A stretch of 64,000 nt of DNA from contig QPMI01000434.1 of assembly GCA_004431415.1 (NCBI GenBank), forward strand, positions 62,001 through 126,000, given 5' to 3'. The DNA comes from Cyanophora paradoxa (Eukaryota; Glaucocystophyceae; Cyanophorales; Cyanophoraceae). Below are positions 39,932-50,349 of the stretch, one piece after another. The notes beneath the pieces were generated by a model. That model searched no databases. It saw nothing but the letters and a program-made list of their open reading frames with translations, and was not told the DNA's origin. Position 1 is the stretch's first letter; every line of letters starts with the position of its first letter. A program made the translations under genes and the position numbers.

Positions 39932-42900
39932 TCATGGCAGGGAGGGCGGGGGCGGGACGGAGGCGGGGGCGGAGAGGGTGCCGGACATGGCGGCCTGGAG
40001 CTGGGCGGTGATGGCGGGGTCGACGCCGGCCATGAGGGCGTGGAACTGGGCGTCGCCCATGGCGCGCTGGAGCTCGGCGAGGCGCTCCATGAGGTAGGCA
40101 CGGAGGTTCATGAGGTAGACGGGGTCGCGCCCGCGCAGCTCGGCCTTCCTCCCGCTCTCCGACGCCTGGGGGGGCACCACCCCGTCCTCGTCCGGCTCCG
40201 CCGGGCCCGCCGACGCCCACTCGCTGCCCGCCCCCCGTCGGCCCCGACAGGTGGGGAGGGCGAGGGGGGGCCGGGGGGTGCTGCGCACTCGCCGTGCGGG
40301 TCGAGGGGGTTGCTCTCGACCTCGAGCATCACGTTGATCGCGACGTCGATGATCTGCGGGGGGGGGAGGGGGGGGGGGGGGGGGGGCGTGAGGGGCACCG
40401 GGGAGCAGGGCGGGCGAGGGGGCAAGGGGGCGGACGAGGCCGACGCGGGAGAGGACGGCGGGGTCGCCCCAGGAAAGGGTGCTCGCCAGGGCGAGGGCCG
40501 TGAGCTTCCGCTTCCCCGCCGCCGCGATGCAGTCGACCTTGTCCAGCCAGAGGTCGAGGAGGGCGGGGAGGAGGGGCGCGCCGGCGGGGCCCGGGGCGCG
40601 GGCGAGGAGGCCCCGGAAGTAGGCGGGGGCGAGAAGGAGGACGCGGGCGAGGAGGGAGAGGTAGGAGGCGGCGGCGACGTCGCTCTCGGAGCCGGCGAGG
40701 AGGAGGGGGAGGAACTTGGCGAAGACGGGCTCGAGGAGGGGCGGGCCCTCCTGCGGGAACACGAGCACGAGGCTCTCCATCACGTTCGCCGCCGCGATGG
40801 TGCCCCGGTCCTTCACCTCGCCCACGACCAGCGCGAAGGCCTCGGCGACGGCCGCCGCGTGCTGCTGCATGAAGGCCGCCCCGCCCAGCAGCACGTACGA
40901 CTCGGTCAGCTGCATGCACTCCCGCAGGTGGTCGAAGTCGCGCCGCAGGAGGGCCGTCACGTGGGGGTAGAGGGCCATCAGCGGGGGGCTCATGGCGGCG
41001 GCGTGGGACATGGCGGCGCCCCAGAGCTCCAGCCCGTCCTCCAGCAGGTAGAGCTCCTCTGCGCCGGCCCTCCGGCCTCAGCGGGGCCCGGGGGTACGGT
41101 GCATGAAACATGACTTCGTTCGCACCGTCGCAGGCGACGTCGGTGGCGTGGCGGATGAGGGGCAGGACGAACTCGAAGAGGGCGGGGGCGGCGCCCACGG
41201 CGGCCACGAGCTTGGTCGCCGCGACGACGACGTTGGTGCGGATGAGGGCGTGGCCCTCGCAGGGGGCGCTCCACAGGGCGTGCAGGCCGGCGAGCAGGCC
41301 CGGCAGGTGCGGCTGCACGCGGGCGCCCACGGTCTCGACGAGGAGGCAGAGCGTCCCCGAGAGGGCGAGCTTCGTCTCCGGCTGCTCGACCCGCGCCAGC
41401 AGCTCCAGCGTGCTCCGCAGCGCCGGCTCCACCAGCGGCCCGAAGGAGGGTACGTGGAAGCGGCAGTCGTTCATGACTGCTCGCGCGGGGTCAGGTCGGA
41501 CGGCGTCGGGCCGGGGCGGATCGGATCTCGCGGGGGCGCACAGTTCTTGAGGGTCTCGGCGGCGGTGAGCTGGACGGCCACGTCGTCGCTGGACGCCAGC
41601 GCCTCCACCACCTGCCCCGGGCCGCCGGCGGGGTCAGGGGAGGGGAGGGCGGAGGGGCCTTCCCGGGCGCCTGCGCTCGCCTGGCGGTAGACGGAGGCGC
41701 GCGTCTCGTCGGTGACCTTGCGGAGCCAGCAGCCGAGGAGCCACACCGCCCGCCGCCGGATCAGCCGCGCCGCCGGCTCCCGGCTCCGGTCCCCCGCCTC
41801 CCGGCCCAGGTGCGACGCGTACCTGAAAGGAAGGAGAAGTGAGGAGGAGGGGGGTGTTGGGGGCGGGGGTCAGCGCGCGCCAGGCGGCGAAGTCGACGTG
41901 GTCGAAGACGGAGTCGGCGGCGAGGCCGAGGGCGGCGTAGCAGGCGTCCTTGAGGAGGGCCCCCGGCAGGCCCCCCGCCGCCCCCGACGTCGACCCCAGC
42001 GCCGCCTGCAGCATCCCCGCCGCCAGCGGGCCCATCACCTCCCGCCGCACCTCCGCCAGCGTCAGGAGCAGCCGCTCGGCGCCGCCGCGGACGGTCTCCT
42101 GGTCGCCCTCGGCGCCGCCCTGCTGGCCGCGGACGAAGGCCTCGGGGTCCGACTCCCACTCGGCGAGCTCGTCGCGGGCGAGCGGGAGGTAGCGGGAGAC
42201 GAGGAGCTCCGCGAGGGCGCGGATGCGGGCCTCAGTGAAGAACTCGTTGACGGGGTCGGGCGCCGCCGCCCCCTCCGCCCGCCTCAGCATCGACTTGGGG
42301 CGGTGCGCGCCGTAGAAGAGGGCGTTCGTGAGGAGGCGCAGAGAGTGGACGAGGAGGCCCTCGGGGACGCGCCCCTGGGCCGCCGCCCCCTCCCCCGCCA
42401 CCAGCGCCTGCGCGTAGGCCAGCAGGGGCGGCAGCAGCGGCAGGAAGTGCCCGGGCTGCTGCTTCTGCGCGTCCGCCGCCGCGCGCAGCAGCAGCGTCGC
42501 CGACTTGTCCAGCGCAAGGACGACCGCCTCGGAGGCCGGGCCCAGCGCCCCGCCCGCCAGCGCGTGCGCTGCGGGGCCGTCTCAGGGGGCGGGGCGGGTG
42601 GGGCGGGGGCGGGGGCGGGGCGGGGGCGAGCCGCAGGAGCAGAGGGCGCGGGCGCGGTCGGGGAGGCGGGCGAGGAAGTCGGCGGCGTGCGGGTGCTCGG
42701 CGAGGCGCGGGATGCCGTCCACGAGGAGGCGCCGCAGGACCTTCAGGTACAGGTGCGCCCCCGCCACCGCCGCGCCCAGCCCCGCCACCGCCCCCGCCGC
42801 CCCCTGCCCCAGCGCCTCCCCGGCCGAGGCCAGCACCGCCTCCGTGCGCGCCGCCCACTGCCCCACGACGTACGTGAAGAGCGGCTGCGCGAGCTCCTGG

Positions 42901-43676
42901 AAGTGCTGCCGGTCGGCCAGCAGCCGCTTCGAGGCGAGCTCCTTCAGCACGTGGTGCAGCGTCAGCAGCGCCCGCTCGCTCTGCAGCCGCGCCCCCGCCG
43001 TCTGCACGACGTTCACCAGGTTCGTGATGAGGTCGCCCCTGTTGCGCGCGAGAGTTAGCGCGGCTTCGAGGTCGCGGCGCCGCCCTCGAACCAGCGCTGC
43101 GGGTAGTCGAAGCGCGCGATCTTCGCGACGACGAGCGCGAGCTGGACCGCGATCTGCGGCGCGCGGCTCAGACCAGCCCCGGCGAGGAGGGCTGGGGCGC
43201 CGACGGGCGGGCGGGGCGCCGGCTCGCCTGCTGGTGCTCCTCATCGAAGAGCTGCAGCATGCGCGCCTTCAAATGCGCCTTTTCCTCGTCCGACATCTCG
43301 CTGCGCGTTCGGTTTGGCGTTAGCCGGGACGGCCAGCCAGAATCCCCGCGCGGCTGGAAAGCGACGCACGCGGATGCTCGGCGCCGCCAAATGCGGCCGA
43401 TCGTGTTCTTGAGGCACACGACAGCGAGCCATCGCACGTCGGTGTTCGCGGTCCGGTTCGCGCATATTTCCTGTGCCCCGTCCGTGCGCGTTAGCTTCGC
43501 CGACGCCGGAACTTCCGCCAGCGAGCGCGCACCAGCAGGCAGGAGCTGAACCCAGGGAGCTGCTCGGACTGTGCGAGCGACGCCTCTGCCGGCTTCCGGA
43601 CGTTTTCCTGCGGGCTAAGGGCCTGCTGCAGGAGCTGGTACAGCGCCGGGATGTTCTCTGGCGTCAACGCCGCCAT
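39932..43676 (-). CDS. IPO11: Importin-11 (karyopherin beta family)
   Basis: A nuclear import receptor that binds Ran-GTP and cargo. ATG 43676 starts MAALTPENIPALYQLLQQAL, then VRKPAEASLAQSEQLPGF, the importin N-terminal HEAT pair, and a short run around CLKNTIGRIW and MSDEEKAHLKARM. The next portion is diagnostic: SERALLTLHHVLKELASKRLLADRQHFQELA, matching IPO11's LTFYHVTKTLASKRLAADRK. Further HEAT units run through KVLRRLLVDG, LLKDACYAALGLAADSVFDHVDF, QLTAAETLKN, LSGTLCLLVETVGARVQPHLP and YVLLGGAAFMQ. It ends MGDAQFHALMAGVDPAITAQLQ, like the human C terminus. An intron near 40358-40386 is nearly all C on the coding strand. Stop TGA 39932-39934. Confidence 0.92.
40368..40386 (-). repeat. Poly-C tract (19 nt, coding strand) in importin-11 intron
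   Basis: A run of 19 G on the plus strand, then A, then nine more G. On the coding strand this C-rich stretch directly abuts the acceptor CGCAG before IIDVAINVML. Confidence 0.85.
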
Positions 43677-44073
43677 CGCGGGTCCGATGCCCGACGATCT
43701 ACCCCCCTCGCCGTGCCGCGGCACTGCCGCCGCCGCCGCGCCCCCCGCCGCTGTTGCGGCAAGCCACAGCTTACGGCTAGCTATAGAACCTCTGTTATAA
43801 GCAGGGCAAGAGTGGACGGCCGCGCTACCGACCATGCTAGCGGTCGAGCTCGAGCTCGAGTACTAGTGCACAGGCGCGCGCGCGCGTGCTGCAGCGAGCT
43901 GCAGCTGAACTACGGCACGAGCTAGCTCCGGGATCTGTCCCCTAGCATTGAGCCTGAACATTTGCACTCCCGCGGAGAGCTAGGGGAAACGAGTCCTTCG
44001 CTGGCCATATGCATGAGAAGAATTCGATTTAAATTCGCGATACGATGGGGCGAGGCGAGGGTGGATCGAGGGG
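43677..44073. other. Intergenic region, lumen protein 3' side / importin-11 promoter
   Basis: 397 bp. It contains a palindrome-like CGAGCTCGAGCTCGAG and an alternating GCGCGCGCGCGCG run near 43876. No gene is seen. Confidence 0.4.
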
Positions 44074-45087
44074 CTACAGGTACGGGAGCCTCCGGAGCTG
44101 GATGTCGACGCCTACGGAGCCGGCGGTGGTGCGCTGCGAGACCCGCCCGACGAGGTCGTTCACGTTGCGTGTGAACGTGTCCCCGTCGCCGTCCGCGTCC
44201 AGCCGCACGGTGATGCCAACCTTCGCGCTTCAGTCAGCGCCGCGCCCAGCGCACGCCCGCATCCGGCGCTGGAGCGCGAGCCGGGGCCGCCGGGCACCTC
44301 GGCGGGGAACTTTCCGCCCTGCTGCATGTCCTCGTTGCCGATCGTGTAGAACAGCGGGAAGATGGGGTTGTCGACGCGCTTCACGGCTGCCGGCGGCCTG
44401 CGCGCGTGGCGGACTCAGCGGGCTAATCCAGCGCTCTCGGCTTGCAGCGCAGCATGCGCAGGAAACCGCAGGCACCCGTTCTCAAGGCCGAAGCGGCGCA
44501 CAACGATAAAAAGAACGCCTTTATCCGGCTGAGGAACGCCCGCTGTCGAGACGCATAGCGCTACGTTAGCGAGGGGGGCCCGAAAGTGGCGAGGAAGCAA
44601 GCGGCAGGGTGTATGATGAGGGCGCGCGCACGGGCAAGGTCTGAGCGAGGGGTCAGTGGGGCGCAATCGAGAGCGAGTCTTACTTCGGGAGCACACCGAT
44701 GATGCCGCTCACAGACTCCCCGGCACCGGTGTCGTCCGCGTCGACGGCGAAGATCCCGCTGCAAGCAACGCCGGCGCTCAGCTCCCGTTGCCCGCGGATC
44801 TCTAGCTAGCACGCGCGCGGCAATGCGGGCCGGCCGACGCACTTGGCGGCTTGGGCCGGTGCGGCGTGCACAGCGGCGGCGGCCGCGAGGGCCGAGGCGG
44901 CCTGGAAGATGCGGGAAGCCGCGGCGCGGCGACCAACCGTCTCGCTAGAAGCCTCGACGAAGAACCGAGCCGGCTGCGAAGGCCCAGCAACCGGACGGAC
45001 TGCGCGACAGAGCTGGCTTGAGGGGGAAACGTGGACTGCGCTCCGAAGCGACGCCGGCGACGGGCTGGGGGGAACGAAGGCTGCCAT
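44074..45087 (-). CDS. Predicted thylakoid-lumen protein with twin-arginine signal
   Basis: Four exons. ATG 45087 gives MAAFVPPSPSPASL, a Ser/Ala/Arg-rich plastid transit peptide with Phe at position 4, as is typical of glaucophytes and some red algae. Then comes a lumen-targeting signal of Tat type: GRRAAASRIFQAASALAAAAAV ending AQA|A. The mature part reads NGIFAVDADDTGAGESVSGIIGVLP, VKRVDNPIFPLFYTIGNEDMQQGGKFPAE and VGITVRLDADGDGDTFTRNVNDLVGRV, ending QLRRLPYL at TAG 44074-44076. All exon phases agree. I do not recognise the mature domain, which is about 100 residues and acidic. Import through the Tat system suggests it folds before crossing. It is divergent from RAD54 with 252 bp between starts. 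Confidence 0.75.
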
Positions 45088-45339
45088 TTCGCTGAGGTTG
45101 GATCTCTGCGGGGTACAGCCTATTATCCTGGGTGGGCCCTTCGGCGCTTCTGGGTCCTCGAGTCATTCCGCAGGCCAGCCAAAGCGCCAGACATTCAAAT
45201 TCTCTTGCGTGACGGAGCGGTTCCTCGGCCCTGCAGCGTCTCCCTCTAGGAAGCTTGCTCGTTCACCTGAGTGAGAGGCCGCGGAGGCAGCGGGAGGCCA
45301 GCTTAGGCTCTTTCCGCATCACGAGCAGCGTCCGTGCGG
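45088..45339. promoter_or_regulatory. Divergent spacer, lumen protein / RAD54
   Basis: 252 bp between head-to-head start codons. Contains CATTCAAATTCTC-like AT-richer sequence; no clear core promoter element. Confidence 0.4.
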
Positions 45340-48300
45340 ATGCGGCGCTCCCAGGCCCCGTCGCAGATCTACGCCGCCAAACACGGCGAGACGAGCGCGT
45401 CGGGGCGGACGAAGCGGAAATCGTACACGGAGTCCAGCGATGACGAGGACGACGAGAATGGAATCCAGCCTCTCGATGCGCGCGAAGTGGGGCGCTTCCG
45501 CGTCGAGACGGCCCAGGAGGTGCTCGACCGCTGCGAGAAGATCCTGAAGGCGGTGCGCGCGTGAAGTCGCGCTCTTGCTCGTCGTTCTTCTCGCTGAATC
45601 ATTCTTTTTCGCAGCCCTTCAAGCCGCCCTTCAAGCGGGAAGGTGCCGTACGGGCCGCGTGCGCGTGCTTTTGGCCGCTGCTAAACCGCGTCGCGGTGCG
45701 CAGGGCCCGTGATGCCGCACACTAAGACGCTTGGAATCCGCCGAGGAGCCGCGAGGAGCATTTTCCTGGACCCCGACGACGAGGGCGCCGTCGTGCTCTT
45801 CCGCACGTACACCGGCTTCGACAAGGAGTGCGTTCCGCCGCGCCGGCAGCAGCGCTCCGCCGCGCCCGCCGCCGGCGCCGTGCCGACCGCGCCACTTGCC
45901 GCAGTGGCAAGAAGATGTCGAACGTCATCGTGGACCCGTGCATCTCGGGGTTCGCGCGGGGCACGCCGCGGGATCAGATCAATTCGAATGCTGACCGGGC
46001 GGGCAGCTTCCTGCGCCCGCACCAGATCGAGGGCGTGCAGTTCATTTTCGACTGCGTTACGGGAATTCGGAACGGCCAGGAGTACCTCGGTTGCATTCTC
46101 GCCGACGAGATGTGCGCCCCCGCCCGTCCGCCCGCCGGCTTGGCGCCTGGCGAGCCGGGGGGCGGCAGGGGCCTTGGGAAGACCTTCATGACGATCACAG
46201 TCATCTGGACGCTGCTCCGCCAGGGGTGCGAGGCACTGCGAGCGCCCCACCCCGCCCTCTCTCCGGCTGACGCCGGCGCCAGGCTCTACTGCCAGCCGAC
46301 CGTCAAGAAGGTGATCATCATCACCCCGGCCTCCCTCGTCAAGAACTGGGACAAGGAGATCGTCCGTGCGCGGCGCCGCGCAGCGCTCCGAGCCGGCTCG
46401 GCGGCGCCTCAGGGTGCGCAGGGTGGCTGGGGAGCAGCCGCATCCGCCCGATCGCGCTGGCGGAGGCGAACCGGGAGAAGGTGCTCGCCTCTATCAAGGA
46501 CTTCCAGACGAACGCCCTCTCCCCCATCCTCATCGTCTCGTGCGCCCCCGAGCTCCCCACGCCCCCGAGCCCTGCGCCTCCCTCCGCCTGAGGGGCGGGC
46601 AGGTACGAGACGTTCCGGCTGCACGCGGAGGTGCTGCAGGGGAAGGAGTGCCACCTGCTGATCTGCGACGAGGCGCACCGGCTGAAGAACTCGGAGGCGC
46701 TCGTGACGCAGACGATCACGGGGCTCAACGCCAAGCGCACCGTCCTCCTCTCGGGGACCCCCATCCAGAACAACCTCGAGGAGTTCTTCAACATGGCCGA
46801 GCTCTGCGTCAAGGGCATGCTCGGTCCGCCTCGCCCCTCTCCCCCTCTCGCTCGCTCTTCCCCGCCAGCGCTCCCCCTCACTCCTCCCAGGGAGCGTCTC
46901 GGACTTCCGGAAGCGCTTCGTGAACCCGATCGTGACGGGACAGGACAGCGTGGCGAGCAAGGAGGAGCAGGCGCGCGGCGCCGCCGCCTCCAAGGAGCTC
47001 GCCACCATCGTCTCCAAGTTCGTCCTCCGCCGCACCAACACCATCCTCCAGAAGTACCTGCCCCCGAAGGGTGCGGCGCCCCGGGCCCGGGTGGTGCCTC
47101 GGCGGGAGTGACGGGCCGGGCTCGCAGTGGAGCAGGTGGTCTTCTGCCGGCCGAGCCGGCTGCAGCTCGCGCTCTACGAGAAGTTCATCAACTCGAAGCT
47201 GATCAAGAAGGCGGTGGAGGAGGCGGACAGCGGGGAGGGCGGGGGCGGCGCCACGGGCGTCTCCCGCCAGGCCCTCCTCGTCATCACGGAGCTCAAGAAG
47301 CTCTGCGCGCACCCTTCACTCGTCTACGACAAGTGCTTCGGCATCGAGAAGGACAAGGACAAGTACGGCGGCGCCTCCAAGAAGAAGGAGAAGCCCCTCG
47401 ACAACGGCTTCGCGGGGTGCGAGAGCCTCTTCCCCCCGGGCTTCCGCCCCACCGACTACGTCCCGGAGTACTCCGGCAAGCTCAAGGCACTCGCCGGCCC
47501 CCGCCCGCCCCGCCTCGCCCCGCGCTGCGGCCTCTCAGGGGCGTGGCAGGTGCTGGAGGAGATGCTGCTGGCGATCCAGGCCTCCGGGAGCGGCGATGCG
47601 GTCGTCCTCATCTCGAACTACACGCAGACCCTCGACCTCTTCGAGCTCATGGCCCGCGCCCGCAAGGCCCGCCCCCTGCGCCCACGCGCCCCCGCCCCAC
47701 CGCCCGCCCTGCCCGCGCTCACCGGGGGTGCCGGCAGTTCACGTACCTTCGGCTGGACGGGACGGTGACGACGGCGCAGCGGCAGAAGCTCGTCGACCGC
47801 TTCAATGACCGCGAGAACAACATCTGTCCGCGCCCTTCTCTTTCGCTCCCTCCCTCTCCCCCCCCCCCCCCCCCCTCCCCCTCACTCCCCCCGGCAGTCC
47901 TCTTCCTGCTCTCGTCGAAGGCGGGCGGCTGCGGGCTGAACATCGTCGGCGCGAACCGCCTCGTCCTCTTCGACCCCGACTGGAACCCCGCCACGGACGC
48001 CCAGGTGCCCCCCGCCCCCGCCTCCCCGCGGCGGCCAACCAGCCGCGCCCCCCTGCGGCGCCCCTCCGACCGCCGGGGGCCGGCAGGCGATGGGCCGCGT
48101 CTGGCGCGACGGCCAGAAGAAGAAGTGCTGGATCTACCGCTTCCTCGCGTCCGCCCCCGTCCCCCCGCCGCCCCTCCCCCACGCGCCCCCGTCCCTGAAC
48201 CGGCCGCCCGCCTCCGCCACGCAGTACGGGCACGATCGAGGGTGCGAGGGGGCCGCCGCCTGCCCCGCCCCGCCCCCCGCCCCGCCAGCCCACCCGCCGC

Positions 48301-48986
48301 GCGCCGCGTGCAGAGAAAATCTACCAGCGGCAGGTGACCAAGCAGACCATCTCCGGAATGGCGCGTACCCCCTACCCCCTTCCTTCGCCGCCGCCCCCCC
48401 TCCCCCCCGCTCACCGCGTCGCCCGCCGCAGGTCATCGACGAGAAGGAGAACGTCGACGTGCGCGCGCGCCGCAAGGAGCCGCCCGCTGCGGCTGAGTGT
48501 GCGCCCCGCAGCGGAACTTCTCGCTGGACGACATGAAAGCGCTCTTCACGCTCTTCACGGACACGCCCTCGGACACGCACGACCGCCTCCCCTGCAAGTG
48601 CCCGATGACGCAGCGCAAGCGCCGCATCCTCAAGGAGGCGCCCTCCCCCGCACCGCGCGCCGCCCCGCGCCCCTCGCGCCCGAGCCGGGGGGCGGCAGAT
48701 GGAGGAGAACGGGGAGCTGCCGGACCCGCGGGAGCCGCCCAAGCCGCCCCCGCCGCCCTCCGAGGAGGAGCTCGAGAACGAGGGGGAGGGGGACATCGTG
48801 CGCGCCCCCCGGCCCCCTCCCGAGGCGGCGCCTCTGCAGCGCCGGCTGAGGGGCGCGCAGAAGCTGAACTCGATGGAGGAGATCGCGAAGTGGCGGCACT
48901 GGGGGGCCCCCGCGAAGTGCAAGGACGACGTCCTCAAGGGCATCTCCAACGACCTCGTCACCTTCATCTTCCAGAACGGCGCCTAG
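45340..48986 (+). CDS. RAD54: RAD54 DNA-repair translocase (SNF2 family)
   Basis: Remodels DNA with RAD51 in homologous recombination. ATG 45340 starts [15 protein letters not shown], then an acidic [11 protein letters not shown] region, PFKPPFK and a segment with [25 protein letters not shown]. Helicase motifs follow in order: [22 protein letters not shown] (I), DEAHRLKNS (II), LSGTPIQNN (III), [62 protein letters not shown] (V) and [10 protein letters not shown] (VI). [13 protein letters not shown] follows, as in RAD54. The C-terminal [13 protein letters not shown] and LPCKC are RAD54-specific, and the last exon ends TFIFQNGA. At least two introns have GC donors (after SGKLK and MARARK), and one holds an 18-nt C run. 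Stop TAG 48984-48986. Confidence 0.95.
47858..47875 (+). repeat. RAD54: Poly-C tract (18 nt) in RAD54 intron
   Basis: Eighteen C followed by more pyrimidines and CCGGCAG, upstream of the exon FLLSSKAGG. It acts as the polypyrimidine tract by position. Confidence 0.85.
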
Positions 48987-50349
48987 GCCCCCGCCCCGAG
49001 CCCCGACCCCCGCCCCGGCCCCCGCCCCGACACACCCTCCATTACCCCTCCGGCCCAGTGCGGACCTAGACCGCCGCCCCCACCCCCTCCCCCCCCCCCC
49101 CCCCTCCCCTTCCATAGCTCTCTCTGTGCGCCCCACGCACTCCCGTCCCCGCCCCGCCCCCGCCCCTGCACCCGCGCGCTCGGTCCTCTGTCGAGCCCTT
49201 CCCCCGCCCCGCAAGCCGAACCCTCCTCCAGATCTCTGCACTCCGCATCTGTGAGAACCTTCAACCTCGTCCCCGAACCTTGAATTTGCAACCCCCTCGC
49301 CCAAACCTGCATTTCTCTCGTGAGAAACTTCGCTGTCCCTGGCATTCAATGATTGTGACCGATCGCGAGGCACGAGCGCGCGTCATCAACTCGACGAGGC
49401 GAGCTCAAGCTTAAAAGGCACTGTGGCACCAGAGATAACAGTGATCATTGCCGATGCAATCGATATCGGCACAAGTACTGCGGCACCTTCGCGATTGGAA
49501 ACCAGACTCAAACAGAAGCTTGGGAGCCCGGACATCATGGCATGTATACGTACTACGGTACAGGATCCGGAGCCGGAGCTCGGAGCCCTCGAGCTCAGTC
49601 ACTGAGTGGACCACAGCTGCAGTGCGACAGGCTGCGCATGCAGCTGTGTGACAGGCTTCCGAACTTGGGAATCCGAACTTCGGAAGGTTCGAGTCGCCGT
49701 CCGACGCCGTGTGACGGTCGACTCGCCGAGTCGCTGAACTCCGAGGCTCCGAGGCTCCAATCATGAATTTGCAAGGCTTATGATCCGATGATCATGATCA
49801 ACTTGGCAAGCTTGAGCTTCGATCGAATTCGCCGAGTCGGGCTCAGCGGCTCTCATGATCCATATCGATCAGGCTCTCCGGGAGCCTTCAGGCTAGGCTT
49901 GGGGCCTCGAAGCACGGCGGCCGCCGTGCTCCGAGGCCCGGAGGCTCGCGCGAGTCGAGCTCAGTGAGCTGACTCAGTGAGACGGCGGCCGCCCCATCAT
50001 GCCATGATGCCCCCCTGGCCCTCAGGGTCTGATCATGTGATGGCTCAACCTGGCCCGTGGCTAAGCACCGTGGCACGGCTTCCTGGCCCAATGACGTGTG
50101 CAGTGGGGCTTGTAGAGACGTTTCAAAAAAGGCTCAAAATTCTCAAAGTCTTGGGACAAAAATCATCGCACGAAAAAGCAAGTCGATCGAGCTGGCTGGG
50201 GAAGCGCTGGGCCGGGGTCAGGAGCTGGGAGGGAAATTAGAAGCAGGCTCGGGAGCGAGGTTCGGAGGCGATCGAGTCGAGGCCGGGAACAGGTCGAGGA
50301 ATCAAAGCGACCAGGGTACGGGGGGCTGGAAAAAGAAAGCGACTAGAGA
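48987..50349. other. 1.4-kb convergent intergenic region with GATCATGA dyads
   Basis: Begins with a C-rich stretch (possible RAD54 3' UTR) and turns AT-richer from 49250. It contains many small palindromes (TGATCATGATCA near 49788, TCATGATCC near 49852, CATCATGCCATGATG near 49996) and a 17-mer at 49781-49797 that recurs at 54807. Several adjacent CGAGGCTC repeats occur near 49740. No ORF with gene-like composition or family match is present. Confidence 0.5.

Noticed and set aside
43860-43900. Alternating GC run and CGAGCTCGAG palindromes as a replication origin or attachment site
   Set aside because: Simple low-complexity sequence of a kind expected at this GC content; nothing else supports a function.
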